A stretch of DNA of 64,000 nt, taken from the NCBI GenBank assembly GCA_046349215.1, contig JAXMCV010000005.1, positions 262,825 through 326,824 on the forward strand. Reading direction: 5' to 3'. The notes under the pieces are model-generated. The model was not told where the DNA came from. It was given only the letters and a program-made list of their open reading frames with translations, and searched no databases. The translations under genes were made by a program, and so were the position numbers. The number at the start of each line of letters is the position of its first letter. Position 1 is the stretch's first letter. Of this stretch, positions 49,745 to 58,440 are shown in pieces. Source of the stretch: JAJXWB01 sp046349215 (GTDB lineage: Bacteria > Pseudomonadota > Alphaproteobacteria > Rhizobiales > Beijerinckiaceae).

Positions 49745-51160
49745 ATGCCTGCCTCTCCCGCCATCGTCTGGTTCCGCGAGGACCTTCGCCTTGCCGACCA
49801 TCCCGCACTCGACGCCGCCGTGGCGTCGGGTCGCCCATTGCTGTGCGTCTTCATCCTCGACGAGGGATCGCCGGGCTTACGCGGCCGGGGCGGCGCGTCG
49901 CGCTGGTGGCTGCATCATGCGCTGGCGGCGCTGGCCGCGGCGCTGGAGAAACGCGGCGCGCGGCTCGACCTGTTCGCCGGGGCGGCCGGCGCCGTTCTGG
50001 AAAGGCTGGCGCGCGACAGCGGCGCCGGCGCGCTGTACTGGAACCGCCGCTACGATGCGGCTGGCGTCGCGGTCGATCGCGCCATCAAGGAGACGCTCTC
50101 GGAAGCAATCGAGGTCGAGAGCTTCAACGGCAAGCTGCTGGCCGAGCCCTGGACCATCAGGACGAAGACGGGCGGCCCATTCCGCGTCTATTCGCCATTC
50201 TGGCGGGCCTTGCAGGCGTCCGGCGAACCGCCGCCGCCCCTGCCCTCGCCTTCCCGCATCAAGGCGGCGCCCGCGCCGGCAGGAACGCTGGCGCTCGAGA
50301 CGCTGCGCCTGCTGCCGACGAAGCCAGACTGGGCCGGCGGTTTTCGCGCGACGTGGAAGCCGGGCGAGGCCAGCGCAGCCAGGCGTCTCGCGGAATTCCT
50401 CGACCAAGAGCTTTCCGGCTATGCCGACGGCCGCGACCGCCCCGACCAGCCCTTCATGTCGCGCCTCTCGCCGCATCTCGCCTTCGGCGAGATTTCGCCG
50501 CGCCAGATCTGGGCGGCGACGCGACACGCCGAAGCCTCAAATCCGAAGCTGGCGCGCGGCGCGGCGAAATTCCTGTCGGAACTCGCGTGGCGCGAATTTT
50601 CCTATCACCTGCTGTTCCACAATCCCGATCTGGCGACGAAAAACTTCGACGCGCGTTTCGACGCCTTCGAATGGCCGCGCCGCGACGACAAGGCGTTCGC
50701 AGCGTGGACGCGCGGCATGACGGGCTATCCGCTGGTCGACGCCGGCATGCGCGAACTCTGGACGACGGGCTACATGCACAATCGCGTGCGCATGATCGCC
50801 GCGTCCTTTCTCATCAAGCACCTGATGATCGACTGGCGCGACGGCGAGGAATGGTTCTGGGACACGTTGTGCGACGCCGATCCCGCCAACAATGCTGCAA
50901 GCTGGCAATGGGTGGCGGGCTCCGGCGCTGACGCCGCGCCTTACTTCCGCATCTTCAATCCGGTGCTGCAGGGGGAAAAATTCGATCCGCAGGGCGAGTA
51001 TGTGCGCCGATGGGTTCCGGAGTTGAAAGGCGTTCCTGCGAAATTCGTGCATCGGCCGTGGGACGCGCCACATCCGCCGCGCGACTATCCGGCGCCCATC
51101 GTCGACCATGCTCAGGCGCGGGCGCGCGCGCTGGCGGCGTTTGCGAAGCTCAAGGATTGA
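49745..51160 (+). CDS. phrB: Deoxyribodipyrimidine photo-lyase
   Basis: A 471-residue class I photolyase that repairs cyclobutane pyrimidine dimers with light. The N-terminal antenna domain begins PAIVWFREDLRLADHPALDA. The FAD domain has PHLAFGEISPRQIWAATRHA near residue 235, FLSELAWREFSYHLLFHNPD near 280, MRELWTTGYMHNRVRMIAAS near 335, and EWFWDTLCDADPANNAASWQ with the DNA-contact WQWVAGSG and FNPVLQGEKFDPQGEYVRRW. Length is normal for the class. It stands alone behind tRNA-Asn. Confidence 0.95.
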   Translation: MPASPAIVWFREDLRLADHPALDAAVASGRPLLCVFILDEGSPGLRGRGGASRWWLHHALAALAAALEKRGARLDLFAGAAGAVLERLARDSGAGALYWNRRYDAAGVAVDRAIKETLSEAIEVESFNGKLLAEPWTIRTKTGGPFRVYSPFWRALQASGEPPPPLPSPSRIKAAPAPAGTLALETLRLLPTKPDWAGGFRATWKPGEASAARRLAEFLDQELSGYADGRDRPDQPFMSRLSPHLAFGEISPRQIWAATRHAEASNPKLARGAAKFLSELAWREFSYHLLFHNPDLATKNFDARFDAFEWPRRDDKAFAAWTRGMTGYPLVDAGMRELWTTGYMHNRVRMIAASFLIKHLMIDWRDGEEWFWDTLCDADPANNAASWQWVAGSGADAAPYFRIFNPVLQGEKFDPQGEYVRRWVPELKGVPAKFVHRPWDAPHPPRDYPAPIVDHAQARARALAAFAKLKD

Positions 51161-51164
51161 GCCT

Positions 51165-51314
51165 TCAGCGGCGCTTGAAATACTGGACGTCTCGTTCGTG
51201 TTTTTCGGCGGCGGCGCGCGACCTGAACGTGCCGAGATTGCGACGCCTGCCGGTCTTCGGATCGAGCTTACGCGAATAGAGGCGATATTCGCCCGACTTC
51301 AGCTTGCGGATCAT
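51165..51314 (-). CDS. Conserved small basic protein, 49 residues
   Basis: MIRKLKSGEYRLYSRKLDPK is followed by a threonine-glycine-arginine turn, NLGTFRSRAAAEKHERDVQY and FKRR. GGGAGAC lies before the ATG. The sequence has the form of a short basic beta-hairpin plus helix that is widely conserved in Rhizobiales and other alphaproteobacteria. It recalls the N-terminal arm-binding motif of integrases and AP2-like folds, but stands alone. Function unknown. Confidence 0.75.
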   Translation of the reverse strand: MIRKLKSGEYRLYSRKLDPKTGRRRNLGTFRSRAAAEKHERDVQYFKRR

Positions 51315-51396
51315 GGCTCGTCTCCCTGCGGCCGTCGCAAGGCGGCCGCTACGGGCGATCAACGCGCGCAGCGCGTTCCGGTTCGACCCGCCTCGC

Positions 51397-53433
51397 TCAC
51401 GCCACCGCCGCGAGCCGCGTGGCCTGGTCGATGGCGCGCTTGGCGTCGAGTTCGGATGCTTCATAAGCGCCGCCGACCAGCGTCGATTTCACGCCGAGCT
51501 TTTCGAGTTCGTCATGCAGGCTGCGCAAAGAGGTCTGGCCGGCGCACACGATAACGGTATCGACCTCGAACAGATGTTCCTTGCCGTTGACCAGCGTGTG
51601 CAGGCCCGCGTCGTCGATCTTCAGATAGTCGACGCCGTTGACGAATTGCACGCCGCGACGCTGCAGGGTCAGGCGATGCGTCCAGCCGGTCGTGCGGCCG
51701 AGGTTCTTGCCGACAGGATCGTTCTTGCGCTGCATCAGCGTGACGACGCGGCCGGAGGAGGCGACATGCGGCTTGACGCCGGTGACGCCGCCGCGCGGAT
51801 GGTTCTTGAAGTCGATGCCCCATTCGCGTGCGAACGTGTCGATGTCGAGCGCCGCCGAAGGTCCGGAATGGGTGATGAGTTCGGCGACGTCGAATCCGAT
51901 GCCGCCGGCGCCCATGATCGCCACGCGATTGCCGATCGGCTTGCGGCCGAGAATGGCGTCGATATAGCCGACGACCTTGGGATGATCGATGCCGGGAATT
52001 TTGGGCGTGCGCGGCTCGATGCCGGTCGCCACCACCACTTCGTCGAAGCCCATGGCCTTCAGCGCAGCCGCATCGACGCGCGTATTCAGCCGTACATCGA
52101 CGCCGCGCTTGCCTAGCATCGTGCGGTAATAGCGCAAGGTCTCGTGAAACTCCTCCTTGCCCGGCACGCGCTTGGCGAGATTGAACTGGCCGCCGATTTC
52201 GCCCGACGCGTCGAACAGGGTCACCGTGTGGCCGCGTTCGGCGGCGGTGACCGAATAGGAGAGGCCGGCAGGCCCGGCGCCGACGACGGCGATCCTTTTC
52301 CGCGCGACGGCCGGCTCGATCTTCAGTTCCGTTTCGTGGCAGGCGCGCGGATTGACGAGGCAACTCACGAGCCGGCCGGTGAAGGTGTGGTCGAGACAGG
52401 CCTGGTTGCAGGCGATGCAGGTGTTGATCTCGTCCTCGCGTCCTTCCATCGCCTTGCGCACGAGTTCGGCGTCCGCCAGCATCGGACGCGCCATCGACAC
52501 GATGTCGCCGTCGCCGCGCGCCAGTACGGCTTCCGCCACGTCGGGCATGTTGATGCGGTTCGACGTGATCATCGGCACGCCGAGTTCCTTGCGCAGGCGA
52601 CCGGTCACCTGCGTGAAGGCGGCGCGCGGCACCATGGTCGCGATGGTCGGCACGAAGGCTTCGTGCCAGCAGAAATGCGTCGAAACGATATTGACGCCGG
52701 CGGCGACGATCGCCTTGCCGAGCGCGACGACTTCCTCCCAGGCGAGTCCGCCTTCGAGCATGTCCATCGCGGAAATGCGGAAGACGATGATGAAATTCTC
52801 GCCGACAGCGGCGCGCGTGCGCTTCACGATCTCGACCGGGAAGCGCATGCGGTTCTCGAACGAGCCGCCCCATTTGTCGGTGCGCCGGTTGGTCTTCTCG
52901 ACGAGGAATGTCGAGATCAGATAGCCGGCCGAGCCGATGATCTCGACGCCGTCGTAGCCGGCGGCTTTCGCCAGCGCCGCGCAATTGGCGAAATCGGAAA
53001 TCTGCTTCTCGATGCCGGCCTCGTCCAGTTCGCGCGGCACATAGGCGCCGATGCGCGACTTCACGGCGGACGGCGCGACGCAATCGGGCGTGCGCGCCAG
53101 CGGGCCGGAATGCAGGATCTGCAGGCAGATCTTCACGTCCGGATCGGCCTTGTGCACCGCATCGGTGATGAGCCGGTGTTCTTCCGCCTCGGCGGGCGTG
53201 GAGAGCTTCACGCCCTTGCCGCTCGCCTCGTAATTCGGCGGGATGCCGCCGGTGATGATCATGCCGACGCCGTTTTTCGCACGCTCGGCGAAGAAGGCGG
53301 CCTGCTTGGCGAAACCGCCCTCGGCTTCCTCGAGGCCTGTGTGCATCGAGCCCATCAGCGCGCGGTTCTTCAACCGCGTAAAACCGAGGTCCAGCGGCTC
53401 GAACAGCTTCGGATATTTCTGCAGACCGGACAT
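51397..53433 (-). CDS. fadH: NADPH-dependent 2,4-dienoyl-CoA reductase
   Basis: A 678-residue enzyme for beta-oxidation of unsaturated fatty acids. Residues 1 to about 345 are an old-yellow-enzyme FMN barrel (LFEPLDLGFTRLKNRALMGS at the start, DGVEIIGSAGYLISTFL). A 4Fe-4S site C-x2-C-x3-C-x11-C follows around CIACNQACLDHTFT. The C-terminal half binds FAD and NADPH: IAVVGAGPAGLSYSVTAAER and VAIMGAGGIGFDVAELITHS. Length agrees with FadH (about 672). It is divergent from cfa across a short spacer with A/T-rich palindromic sequence TTTAATCGGTCAATTAAAT. Confidence 0.94.
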   Translation of the reverse strand: MSGLQKYPKLFEPLDLGFTRLKNRALMGSMHTGLEEAEGGFAKQAAFFAERAKNGVGMIITGGIPPNYEASGKGVKLSTPAEAEEHRLITDAVHKADPDVKICLQILHSGPLARTPDCVAPSAVKSRIGAYVPRELDEAGIEKQISDFANCAALAKAAGYDGVEIIGSAGYLISTFLVEKTNRRTDKWGGSFENRMRFPVEIVKRTRAAVGENFIIVFRISAMDMLEGGLAWEEVVALGKAIVAAGVNIVSTHFCWHEAFVPTIATMVPRAAFTQVTGRLRKELGVPMITSNRINMPDVAEAVLARGDGDIVSMARPMLADAELVRKAMEGREDEINTCIACNQACLDHTFTGRLVSCLVNPRACHETELKIEPAVARKRIAVVGAGPAGLSYSVTAAERGHTVTLFDASGEIGGQFNLAKRVPGKEEFHETLRYYRTMLGKRGVDVRLNTRVDAAALKAMGFDEVVVATGIEPRTPKIPGIDHPKVVGYIDAILGRKPIGNRVAIMGAGGIGFDVAELITHSGPSAALDIDTFAREWGIDFKNHPRGGVTGVKPHVASSGRVVTLMQRKNDPVGKNLGRTTGWTHRLTLQRRGVQFVNGVDYLKIDDAGLHTLVNGKEHLFEVDTVIVCAGQTSLRSLHDELEKLGVKSTLVGGAYEASELDAKRAIDQATRLAAVA

Positions 53434-53629
53434 GGGGCGCGTTCCTCTCGCGGCAAAGCCGATTTAATCGGTCAATTAAATCGAAAATGCCCCACGCGGT
53501 CCGCTCTTGTCAATGGAACCGGCCGCCTGATCCGGCCATTCCCTTGCAACGTAAAAAACTCACATGCAGACTGGACTTGGACGCAGTCCTGATCCTGCTT
53601 CCCCTCGAGCGTTGTCGTCGGAGCGCCGC

Positions 53630-54850
53630 ATGTCGGTCGTGTCGCTGTCGGGTTCGCAAGGTCGCGATCGGTCGCGACGCTATCCATTCGCCGTGCGCCA
53701 GGCGCTGTCGTTATGTTCCCACCTGGAGAACGGATCGCTGCACCTGGTCATGCCGGATGGAGAGACATTCACCTTCGGCGGGAAGGCGAGCGGACCTGAC
53801 GCCACGATCCGCATTCTCGACCTCGCCTTCGCGCGCGGTCTCGCACAGGGCGATATCGGCATCGCCGAGGCCTACATGCGCGGCGAATGGGACAGTCCCG
53901 ATCTCACCGCCTTCCTGCAGCTCTTCTGCGCCAACCAGCAGGCGATGGAACGGCTGATGGAAGGCAAGCCGGTCGCGCGCATGCTGCAGATGGCCTGGCA
54001 TTGGCTCCATCGCAACACCAAGGCGGGATCCCGGCGCAACATCCATGCGCATTACGATCTCGGCAATGCCTTCTATGCGACATGGCTCGATCCGAGCATG
54101 ACCTATTCCTCGGGACTCGATTGCGCGCGCGACGGCGATCTGGAAGCTTCGCAACGCCGGAAATACGCCGCGCTCGCCGACGCCATCGGCGCGAAGCCCG
54201 GCGACCATCTCCTCGAGATCGGCTGCGGCTGGGGCGGCTTCGCGGAATACGCGGCGCGCGAGCGCGGCTGCCGCGTCACCGGGCTGACGATCAGCGCCGA
54301 GCAACTCGACTTCGCGCGCAAGCGCATGTTCGAAGCCGGTCTCGCCGATCGCGTGGAAATCCGGATGCAGGACTATCGCGACGAGCGCGGCGTCTACGAC
54401 GGGATTGCATCCATCGAGATGTTCGAGGCCGTCGGCGAGGAATACTGGACCGCCTATTTCGCGCAGCTTCGCGACCGCCTGAAGCCGGGCGCGCGCGCCG
54501 GCCTGCAGATCATCACCATCGACGAGGCGATCTTCCCGCGCTACCGGCGCGAACTGGATTTCATCCGCCGCTACATCTTCCCCGGCGGAATGCTGCCGAC
54601 GCACGAAATATTGTCGAGGCTCGGATCGGATCACGGCCTGTCGCTTGCGTCCCACCGCGCCTTCGGCCTCGACTACGCCTGGACGCTGGCGGAATGGCGC
54701 GCCCGCTTCCACGCTGCATGGCACGCCGTCGCCCCGCTCGGCTTCGACGAACGCTTTCGCAAGATGTGGGAATATTACCTGAGCTATTGCGAGGCCGGGT
54801 TCCGCGCCGGAATAATCGACGTCCGGCAGTACAGCTTCGCCAGGGCCTGA
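53630..54850 (+). CDS. cfa: Cyclopropane-fatty-acyl-phospholipid synthase
   Basis: A 406-residue SAM-dependent enzyme that adds a methylene group to unsaturated acyl chains of membrane lipids. Start at 53630 has GGAG 6 bases upstream; an ATG at 53564 would add 22 residues without a ribosome site. SAM motif LLEIGCGWGGFAEYAARERG near residue 205; RNIHAHYDLGNAFYATWLDP and YIFPGGMLPT are family hallmarks, and SIEMFEAVGEEYW carries the active-site glutamate. C-terminal FRAGIIDVRQYSFA is complete. Confidence 0.94.
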   Translation: MSVVSLSGSQGRDRSRRYPFAVRQALSLCSHLENGSLHLVMPDGETFTFGGKASGPDATIRILDLAFARGLAQGDIGIAEAYMRGEWDSPDLTAFLQLFCANQQAMERLMEGKPVARMLQMAWHWLHRNTKAGSRRNIHAHYDLGNAFYATWLDPSMTYSSGLDCARDGDLEASQRRKYAALADAIGAKPGDHLLEIGCGWGGFAEYAARERGCRVTGLTISAEQLDFARKRMFEAGLADRVEIRMQDYRDERGVYDGIASIEMFEAVGEEYWTAYFAQLRDRLKPGARAGLQIITIDEAIFPRYRRELDFIRRYIFPGGMLPTHEILSRLGSDHGLSLASHRAFGLDYAWTLAEWRARFHAAWHAVAPLGFDERFRKMWEYYLSYCEAGFRAGIIDVRQYSFARA

Positions 54851-54963
54851 ACGTCCCCGTTTCATTGTGCCCTGCAGCGAAGGCTTTGCGGCATGACAGG
54901 CCTGCGCTGAGGCGGCGCCCGCCGCGCTTGCCATGCGCGCGGCCTCGCCGTACGCAGGGCGAC

Positions 54964-55995
54964 ATGAAGTTTGCACCCAACGTCATCGACGCCATCGGCA
55001 ACACGCCGCTGATCGAATTGCGCGCTGCCTCGAAGGCGACGGGCTGTCGAATCCTCGGCAAGGCGGAATTCATGAACCCGGGCGGTTCGGTGAAGGATCG
55101 CGCGGCGCTGGCGATCGTGCGCGACGCCGAGGCGCGCGGCCTGCTGAAGCCGGGCGGCACGATCGTCGAGGGCACGGCGGGCAACACCGGCATCGGGCTG
55201 GCGCTGGTCGCCAATGCGCTCGGCTATCGCACGGTCATCGTGATCCCCGAGACCCAGAGCCAGGAGAAAAAGGACACGCTTCGCCTGCAGGGCGCGGAAC
55301 TGATCGAGATTCCCGCCGTGCCCTACTCCAACCCCAACAATTACGTGAAGCTGTCGGGGCGGCTGGCGCAGCAGATCGCGCTCGAAAACCCGAAGGGGGC
55401 TGTCTGGGCGAACCAGTTCGACAATGTCGCAAATCGCGAAGGCCATCGCGTCACGACGGGCCCGGAAATCTGGGAGCAGACGGAGGGCAAGGTCGACGGC
55501 TTCATCTGCGCGGTGGGTTCGGGCGGCACGCTCGGCGGTATTTCGCTGGCGCTGAAAGAACGCAATTCGAAGGTGAAGATCGGGCTCGCCGATCCGATGG
55601 GGGCGGCGCTCTATTCCTGGTACACGGCGGGCGAACTGAAGTCCTCGGGCTCCTCGATCACGGAAGGCATCGGCCAGGGCCGCGTCACCAGGAATCTGGA
55701 AGGCGTCGAGGTCGACGTCGCGTACCAGATCTCCGACCCGGAGGCCCTGCAGATCTGTTTCGACCTCGCTGAACACGAGGGCCTGCTTCTCGGGGGGTCT
55801 TCGGGCGTGAACGTCGCCGGCGCCATCCGGCTCGCCCGGGAACTGGGTCCGGGGCACACGATCGTCACCGTGCTGTGCGATTCAGGCGTGCGCTACGCCG
55901 CCAAGATGTTCAACCCGGAATTCCTGCGCTCGAAGGACCTGCCGGTTCCCGCCTGGATGGAGCGCCGCTCGACGATAAGGCCGCCGTTCGAATGA
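54964..55995 (+). CDS. cysK: Cysteine synthase A
   Basis: A 343-residue PLP enzyme that makes cysteine from O-acetylserine and sulfide. PLP lysine K44 in FMNPGGSVKDRAALAI; substrate loop EGTAGNTGIGLALVA (in place of the more common TSGNTG); phosphate-binding GSGGTLGGISLALKE; C-terminal LLGGSSGVNVAGAI. About 20-30 residues longer than Escherichia coli CysK. The TAGNTG variant is regular in the alphaproteobacterial branch. The gene lies 113 bases behind cfa with its own likely promoter. Confidence 0.9.
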   Translation: MKFAPNVIDAIGNTPLIELRAASKATGCRILGKAEFMNPGGSVKDRAALAIVRDAEARGLLKPGGTIVEGTAGNTGIGLALVANALGYRTVIVIPETQSQEKKDTLRLQGAELIEIPAVPYSNPNNYVKLSGRLAQQIALENPKGAVWANQFDNVANREGHRVTTGPEIWEQTEGKVDGFICAVGSGGTLGGISLALKERNSKVKIGLADPMGAALYSWYTAGELKSSGSSITEGIGQGRVTRNLEGVEVDVAYQISDPEALQICFDLAEHEGLLLGGSSGVNVAGAIRLARELGPGHTIVTVLCDSGVRYAAKMFNPEFLRSKDLPVPAWMERRSTIRPPFE

Positions 55996-56007
55996 TCGGG
56001 CGGGCGA

Positions 56008-56100
56008 TCAGTGGATGACCATCCACGCGGTCGCGGTCAAAAACATCACCAGGCTCATGAGCGGCATTGTCAGGCCGGTCGCCGTCATCTGCGTATTCAT
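56008..56100 (-). CDS. Very small membrane protein, 30 residues
   Basis: The peptide begins MNTQMTATGLTMPLMSLVMF and ends LTATAWMVIH. A near-ideal ribosome site (GGAGG, 5 bases before ATG at 56100) supports translation. It is methionine-rich with one membrane helix. It is convergent with cysK (12 bases) and divergent from the sulfurtransferase gene. No family was recognised; too short for standard gene finding. Confidence 0.5.
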   Translation of the reverse strand: MNTQMTATGLTMPLMSLVMFLTATAWMVIH

Positions 56101-56243
56101 CGTCGCCTCCGTTTCGGTGAAGCGACATTCGGCCATTCCCCCGGACAAATAAGTGCGCGCCGGCACGCGTCGTTCGTCCCGCCCCGCTTGCGGCGAAAAG
56201 CCAGACAGCGATAATCGCCTCCCTCGATCGCAGGAAAGAACGC

Positions 56244-57092
56244 ATGTCGGCGCAGAAATCGCATTTCGTCACGACCAGATGGCTCGCCGAGCACCTTTCG
56301 GCGCCCGACCTTTTCCTGATCGACGCAAGCTGGCACCTGCCGAACGCCGGGCGCGACGCCAGGGCCGAATATCTCGCCGAACACATTCCCGGCGCGGCGC
56401 ATTTCGACATCGACGAAGTCAGCGACAGGAACTCGACCCTGCCGCACATGCTGCCGGACCCGGTGGCCTTTTCCAGCGCCATGCGCAACCTCGGGCTGGG
56501 CGACGGCATGCGGGTCGTCGTCTACGACAGCTACGGCCTGTTTTCCGCGCCGCGCGTCTGGTGGATGCTGCGCACCTTCGGCGTCGACGACGTATTCGTG
56601 CTGGAAGGCGGACTGCCTGCCTGGAAGGCGGAGGGGCTTCCGGTGGAGGACGGACCGGTGCGCCGCCAGCCTCGGCACTTCACCGCCCGCCTCGACCACG
56701 GCGCGGTCGCGAGCCTCGACGACGTGAAGAAGGCGCTGGCGAGCGGCGTCCAGGTGCTCGATGCGCGCGCCGGCGATCGTTTCCGGGGCGAGGCGCCGGA
56801 GCCGCGACCGGGCCTGAAATCAGGCCACATGCCGGGCGCCAGGAACCTTCCCTGGAACGAGATCGTCGAGAACGGCCGGCTGAAGCCCGCCGCCGCGCTG
56901 CTGTCGGCCTTCCGCGAGGCGGGGATCGACGTGTCGAAGCCCGTCATCACGACCTGCGGGTCCGGCGTTTCCGCGGCGATCCTGAGCCTGGCGCTGGAGA
57001 CGGCCGCCAATCGCCCGGCCCCGGTCTATGACGGTTCCTGGGCCGAATGGGGCGCGCGTCCGGATTGTCCTGTCGCCTTCGGCGCGGCCTGA
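56244..57092 (+). CDS. sseA: 3-mercaptopyruvate sulfurtransferase
   Basis: A 282-residue protein with two rhodanese domains. Domain 1 (about 8-140) begins VTTRWLAEHLSAPDLFLIDA and includes IPGAAHFDIDEVSDRNSTLP; domain 2 holds the active cysteine C238 in TTCGSGVSAAILSLAL. CGSGVS(T/A) is the mercaptopyruvate type rather than thiosulfate type. It moves sulfur from 3-mercaptopyruvate to acceptors and thus lies next to cysteine metabolism (cysK). A strong terminator follows. Confidence 0.92.
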   Translation: MSAQKSHFVTTRWLAEHLSAPDLFLIDASWHLPNAGRDARAEYLAEHIPGAAHFDIDEVSDRNSTLPHMLPDPVAFSSAMRNLGLGDGMRVVVYDSYGLFSAPRVWWMLRTFGVDDVFVLEGGLPAWKAEGLPVEDGPVRRQPRHFTARLDHGAVASLDDVKKALASGVQVLDARAGDRFRGEAPEPRPGLKSGHMPGARNLPWNEIVENGRLKPAAALLSAFREAGIDVSKPVITTCGSGVSAAILSLALETAANRPAPVYDGSWAEWGARPDCPVAFGAA

Positions 57093-57121
57093 GGCCGCGA
57101 CGCAACGACCGCCCCGAGCAA

Positions 57122-57153
57122 GCGCCCGGCCCCCGGCCGGGCGCAATTTTTTT
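57122..57153 (+). terminator. Rho-independent terminator of sseA
   Basis: Perfect 10-bp arms GCGCCCGGCC (57122-57131) and GGCCGGGCGC (57135-57144), loop CCC, followed by AATTTTTTT. Confidence 0.9.
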
Positions 57154-57408
57154 GCGGCGCTGCGAAACCCGCCCGACGGTCCGGCGTTTTCCTCGCATTG
57201 GGAGCCATAGCGTCTCGCGATGGCTGCGAAACGAGAGGTCCGGGGCCTGCAGGCCCGCGTCACGGAAATCTCGTCGCCGGCAGGCCCGTGTCGCCGCCCG
57301 ATAACGGGGTCCGTCAGACATCAGGGACGACGCGCAAGCGTCGACAGGGAGCGGTCCTGCCGCGCCTTCCAGGCGGATTCCGTCTCGCGAGAACTGGAGA
57401 AGATCGAC
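57154..57408. other. Spacer with probable long leader
   Basis: About 255 bases between the sseA terminator and the next gene. An in-frame ATG at 57220 would extend the downstream protein by 63 residues, but that extension is arginine-rich, has no ribosome site and does not resemble the conserved part. Promoter and leader presumably lie here. Confidence 0.35.
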
Positions 57409-57780
57409 ATGTGCGACTACTCACTCGAAATGTACGCCTCGCGGCCTGCGCGCGAACAGGAGCGCTACGTCACCACGCGCTTCCCCAGCGGCAGCGTCGG
57501 ATTGGCGTCGCCTGGAGACACGAGTTGCGCGGTTTGCGTGCAGTACGACACGCGACTGGTGCTCGAGGACATCCCCCAGCATGTAAGGGCCCAGTGCGGC
57601 ATAGGCGATCGCGAGGAAGCGACCTTCACGCGCATCGAGACCGGCGCCTATCACGACGCGATCCGTTTCGCCGACGGACGCGTGCTGTCCCTGCAGCATC
57701 TGGGTCCCGGCGTCGGCGTGAGCCTCGTCGCCCTGCTCGAAAAGGCCAGTGCGAAGGAACTGGAAGCGCTCTCCGAATGA
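57409..57780 (+). CDS. Conserved hypothetical protein, 123 residues
   Basis: Starts MCDYSLEMYASRPAREQERY, a N-terminus that recurs in small cytoplasmic proteins of Rhizobiales. The middle has SCAVCVQYDTRLVLEDIPQH and the end FADGRVLSLQHLGPGVGVSL. GGAGAAG precedes the ATG. Three cysteines could bind metal, but no family function is known. It is monocistronic, closed by a clear terminator. Confidence 0.7.
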   Translation: MCDYSLEMYASRPAREQERYVTTRFPSGSVGLASPGDTSCAVCVQYDTRLVLEDIPQHVRAQCGIGDREEATFTRIETGAYHDAIRFADGRVLSLQHLGPGVGVSLVALLEKASAKELEALSE

Positions 57781-57787
57781 TCTGTCG

Positions 57788-57819
57788 AACCCCGGCCGGC
57801 GTTTACGGCCGGGGTTTTT
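57788..57819 (+). terminator. Rho-independent terminator
   Basis: Perfect 10-bp arms AACCCCGGCC (57788-57797) and GGCCGGGGTT (57807-57816), loop of nine bases, T-run to 57819. Confidence 0.9.
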
Positions 57820-57920
57820 CGTGCATTTTCACTGTTCTGCGGCAATCTGCCTGCCGTCTCCGCGTCAAAGTGCGGGTCTTGAGCATTTTGCTCGACTCGC
57901 TGGCGCCTTTCCCATCATTT

Positions 57921-57935
57921 GCCTAAGAACTAGGC
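57921..57935. promoter_or_regulatory. Dyad upstream of the glnB promoter, candidate activator site
   Basis: Perfect dyad GCCTA-N5-TAGGC, about 30 bases upstream of the -24 element; a second dyad TTGAGC-N5-GCTCGA lies at 57879-57895. NtrC enhancers are dyads with similar spacing, but neither matches the GCAC-N7-GTGC form closely, so the assignment is tentative. Confidence 0.35.
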
Positions 57936-57963
57936 ACACCACGTCCAGAATCGCCTTGGCGGT

Positions 57964-57980
57964 TTGGCACGGCCGGTGCT
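57964..57980 (+). promoter_or_regulatory. Sigma-54 promoter of glnB-glnA
   Basis: TTGGCACGGCCGGTGCT matches the -24/-12 consensus YTGGCACG-N4-TTGCW with one mismatch. The invariant GG (57966-57967) and GC (57978-57979) are correctly spaced. Transcription would start near 57991, 62 bases before glnB. Nitrogen control of glnBA by RpoN/NtrC is well established in alphaproteobacteria. Confidence 0.8.
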
Positions 57981-58052
57981 AATAGCGCTGCGGCTTCCGA
58001 AATTAAGGCAGAGCCTTGGTTTTGGCGGCGCGCGGAGGGACGAGGCGAGCGA

Positions 58053-58391
58053 ATGAAGAAGATCGAGGCGATCATCAAGCCGTTCAAGCTGGACGAGGTG
58101 AAGGAAGCTCTCCAGGAGATTGGACTCCAGGGCATCACGGTCACCGAGGCCAAGGGTTTTGGCCGGCAGAAGGGTCACACCGAGCTTTATCGTGGCGCCG
58201 AATACGTCGTTGATTTCCTGCCAAAGGTGAAGATCGAGATCGTTCTCCCGGACGAGTCCGTGGCGCGCGCGCTCGAGGCCATCCGAAACGCGGCGCAGAC
58301 GGGCCGCATCGGCGACGGCAAGATCTTCGTCTCCAACATCGAACAAGCGATCCGCATCCGCACCGGCGAGACCGGCTCGGACGCAATCTGA
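58053..58391 (+). CDS. glnB: Nitrogen regulatory protein PII (GlnB)
   Basis: A 112-residue PII protein. The uridylylation site is Y51 in the T-loop TELYRGAEYVVDFLPKVK; the family signatures KPFKLDEVKEAL and TGRIGDGKIFV are exact. It senses 2-oxoglutarate, ATP/ADP and (through GlnD) glutamine, and controls adenylylation of GlnA and NtrB activity. GlnB rather than GlnK is chosen because glnA, not amtB, follows after 49 bases and because the sigma-54 promoter lies in the classic glnBA position. Confidence 0.95.
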   Translation: MKKIEAIIKPFKLDEVKEALQEIGLQGITVTEAKGFGRQKGHTELYRGAEYVVDFLPKVKIEIVLPDESVARALEAIRNAAQTGRIGDGKIFVSNIEQAIRIRTGETGSDAI

Positions 58392-58440
58392 TTCCCCTCA
58401 CCTCCACGCCAGTCGTAACTATCCCTAGAGCGAGGCAAGC

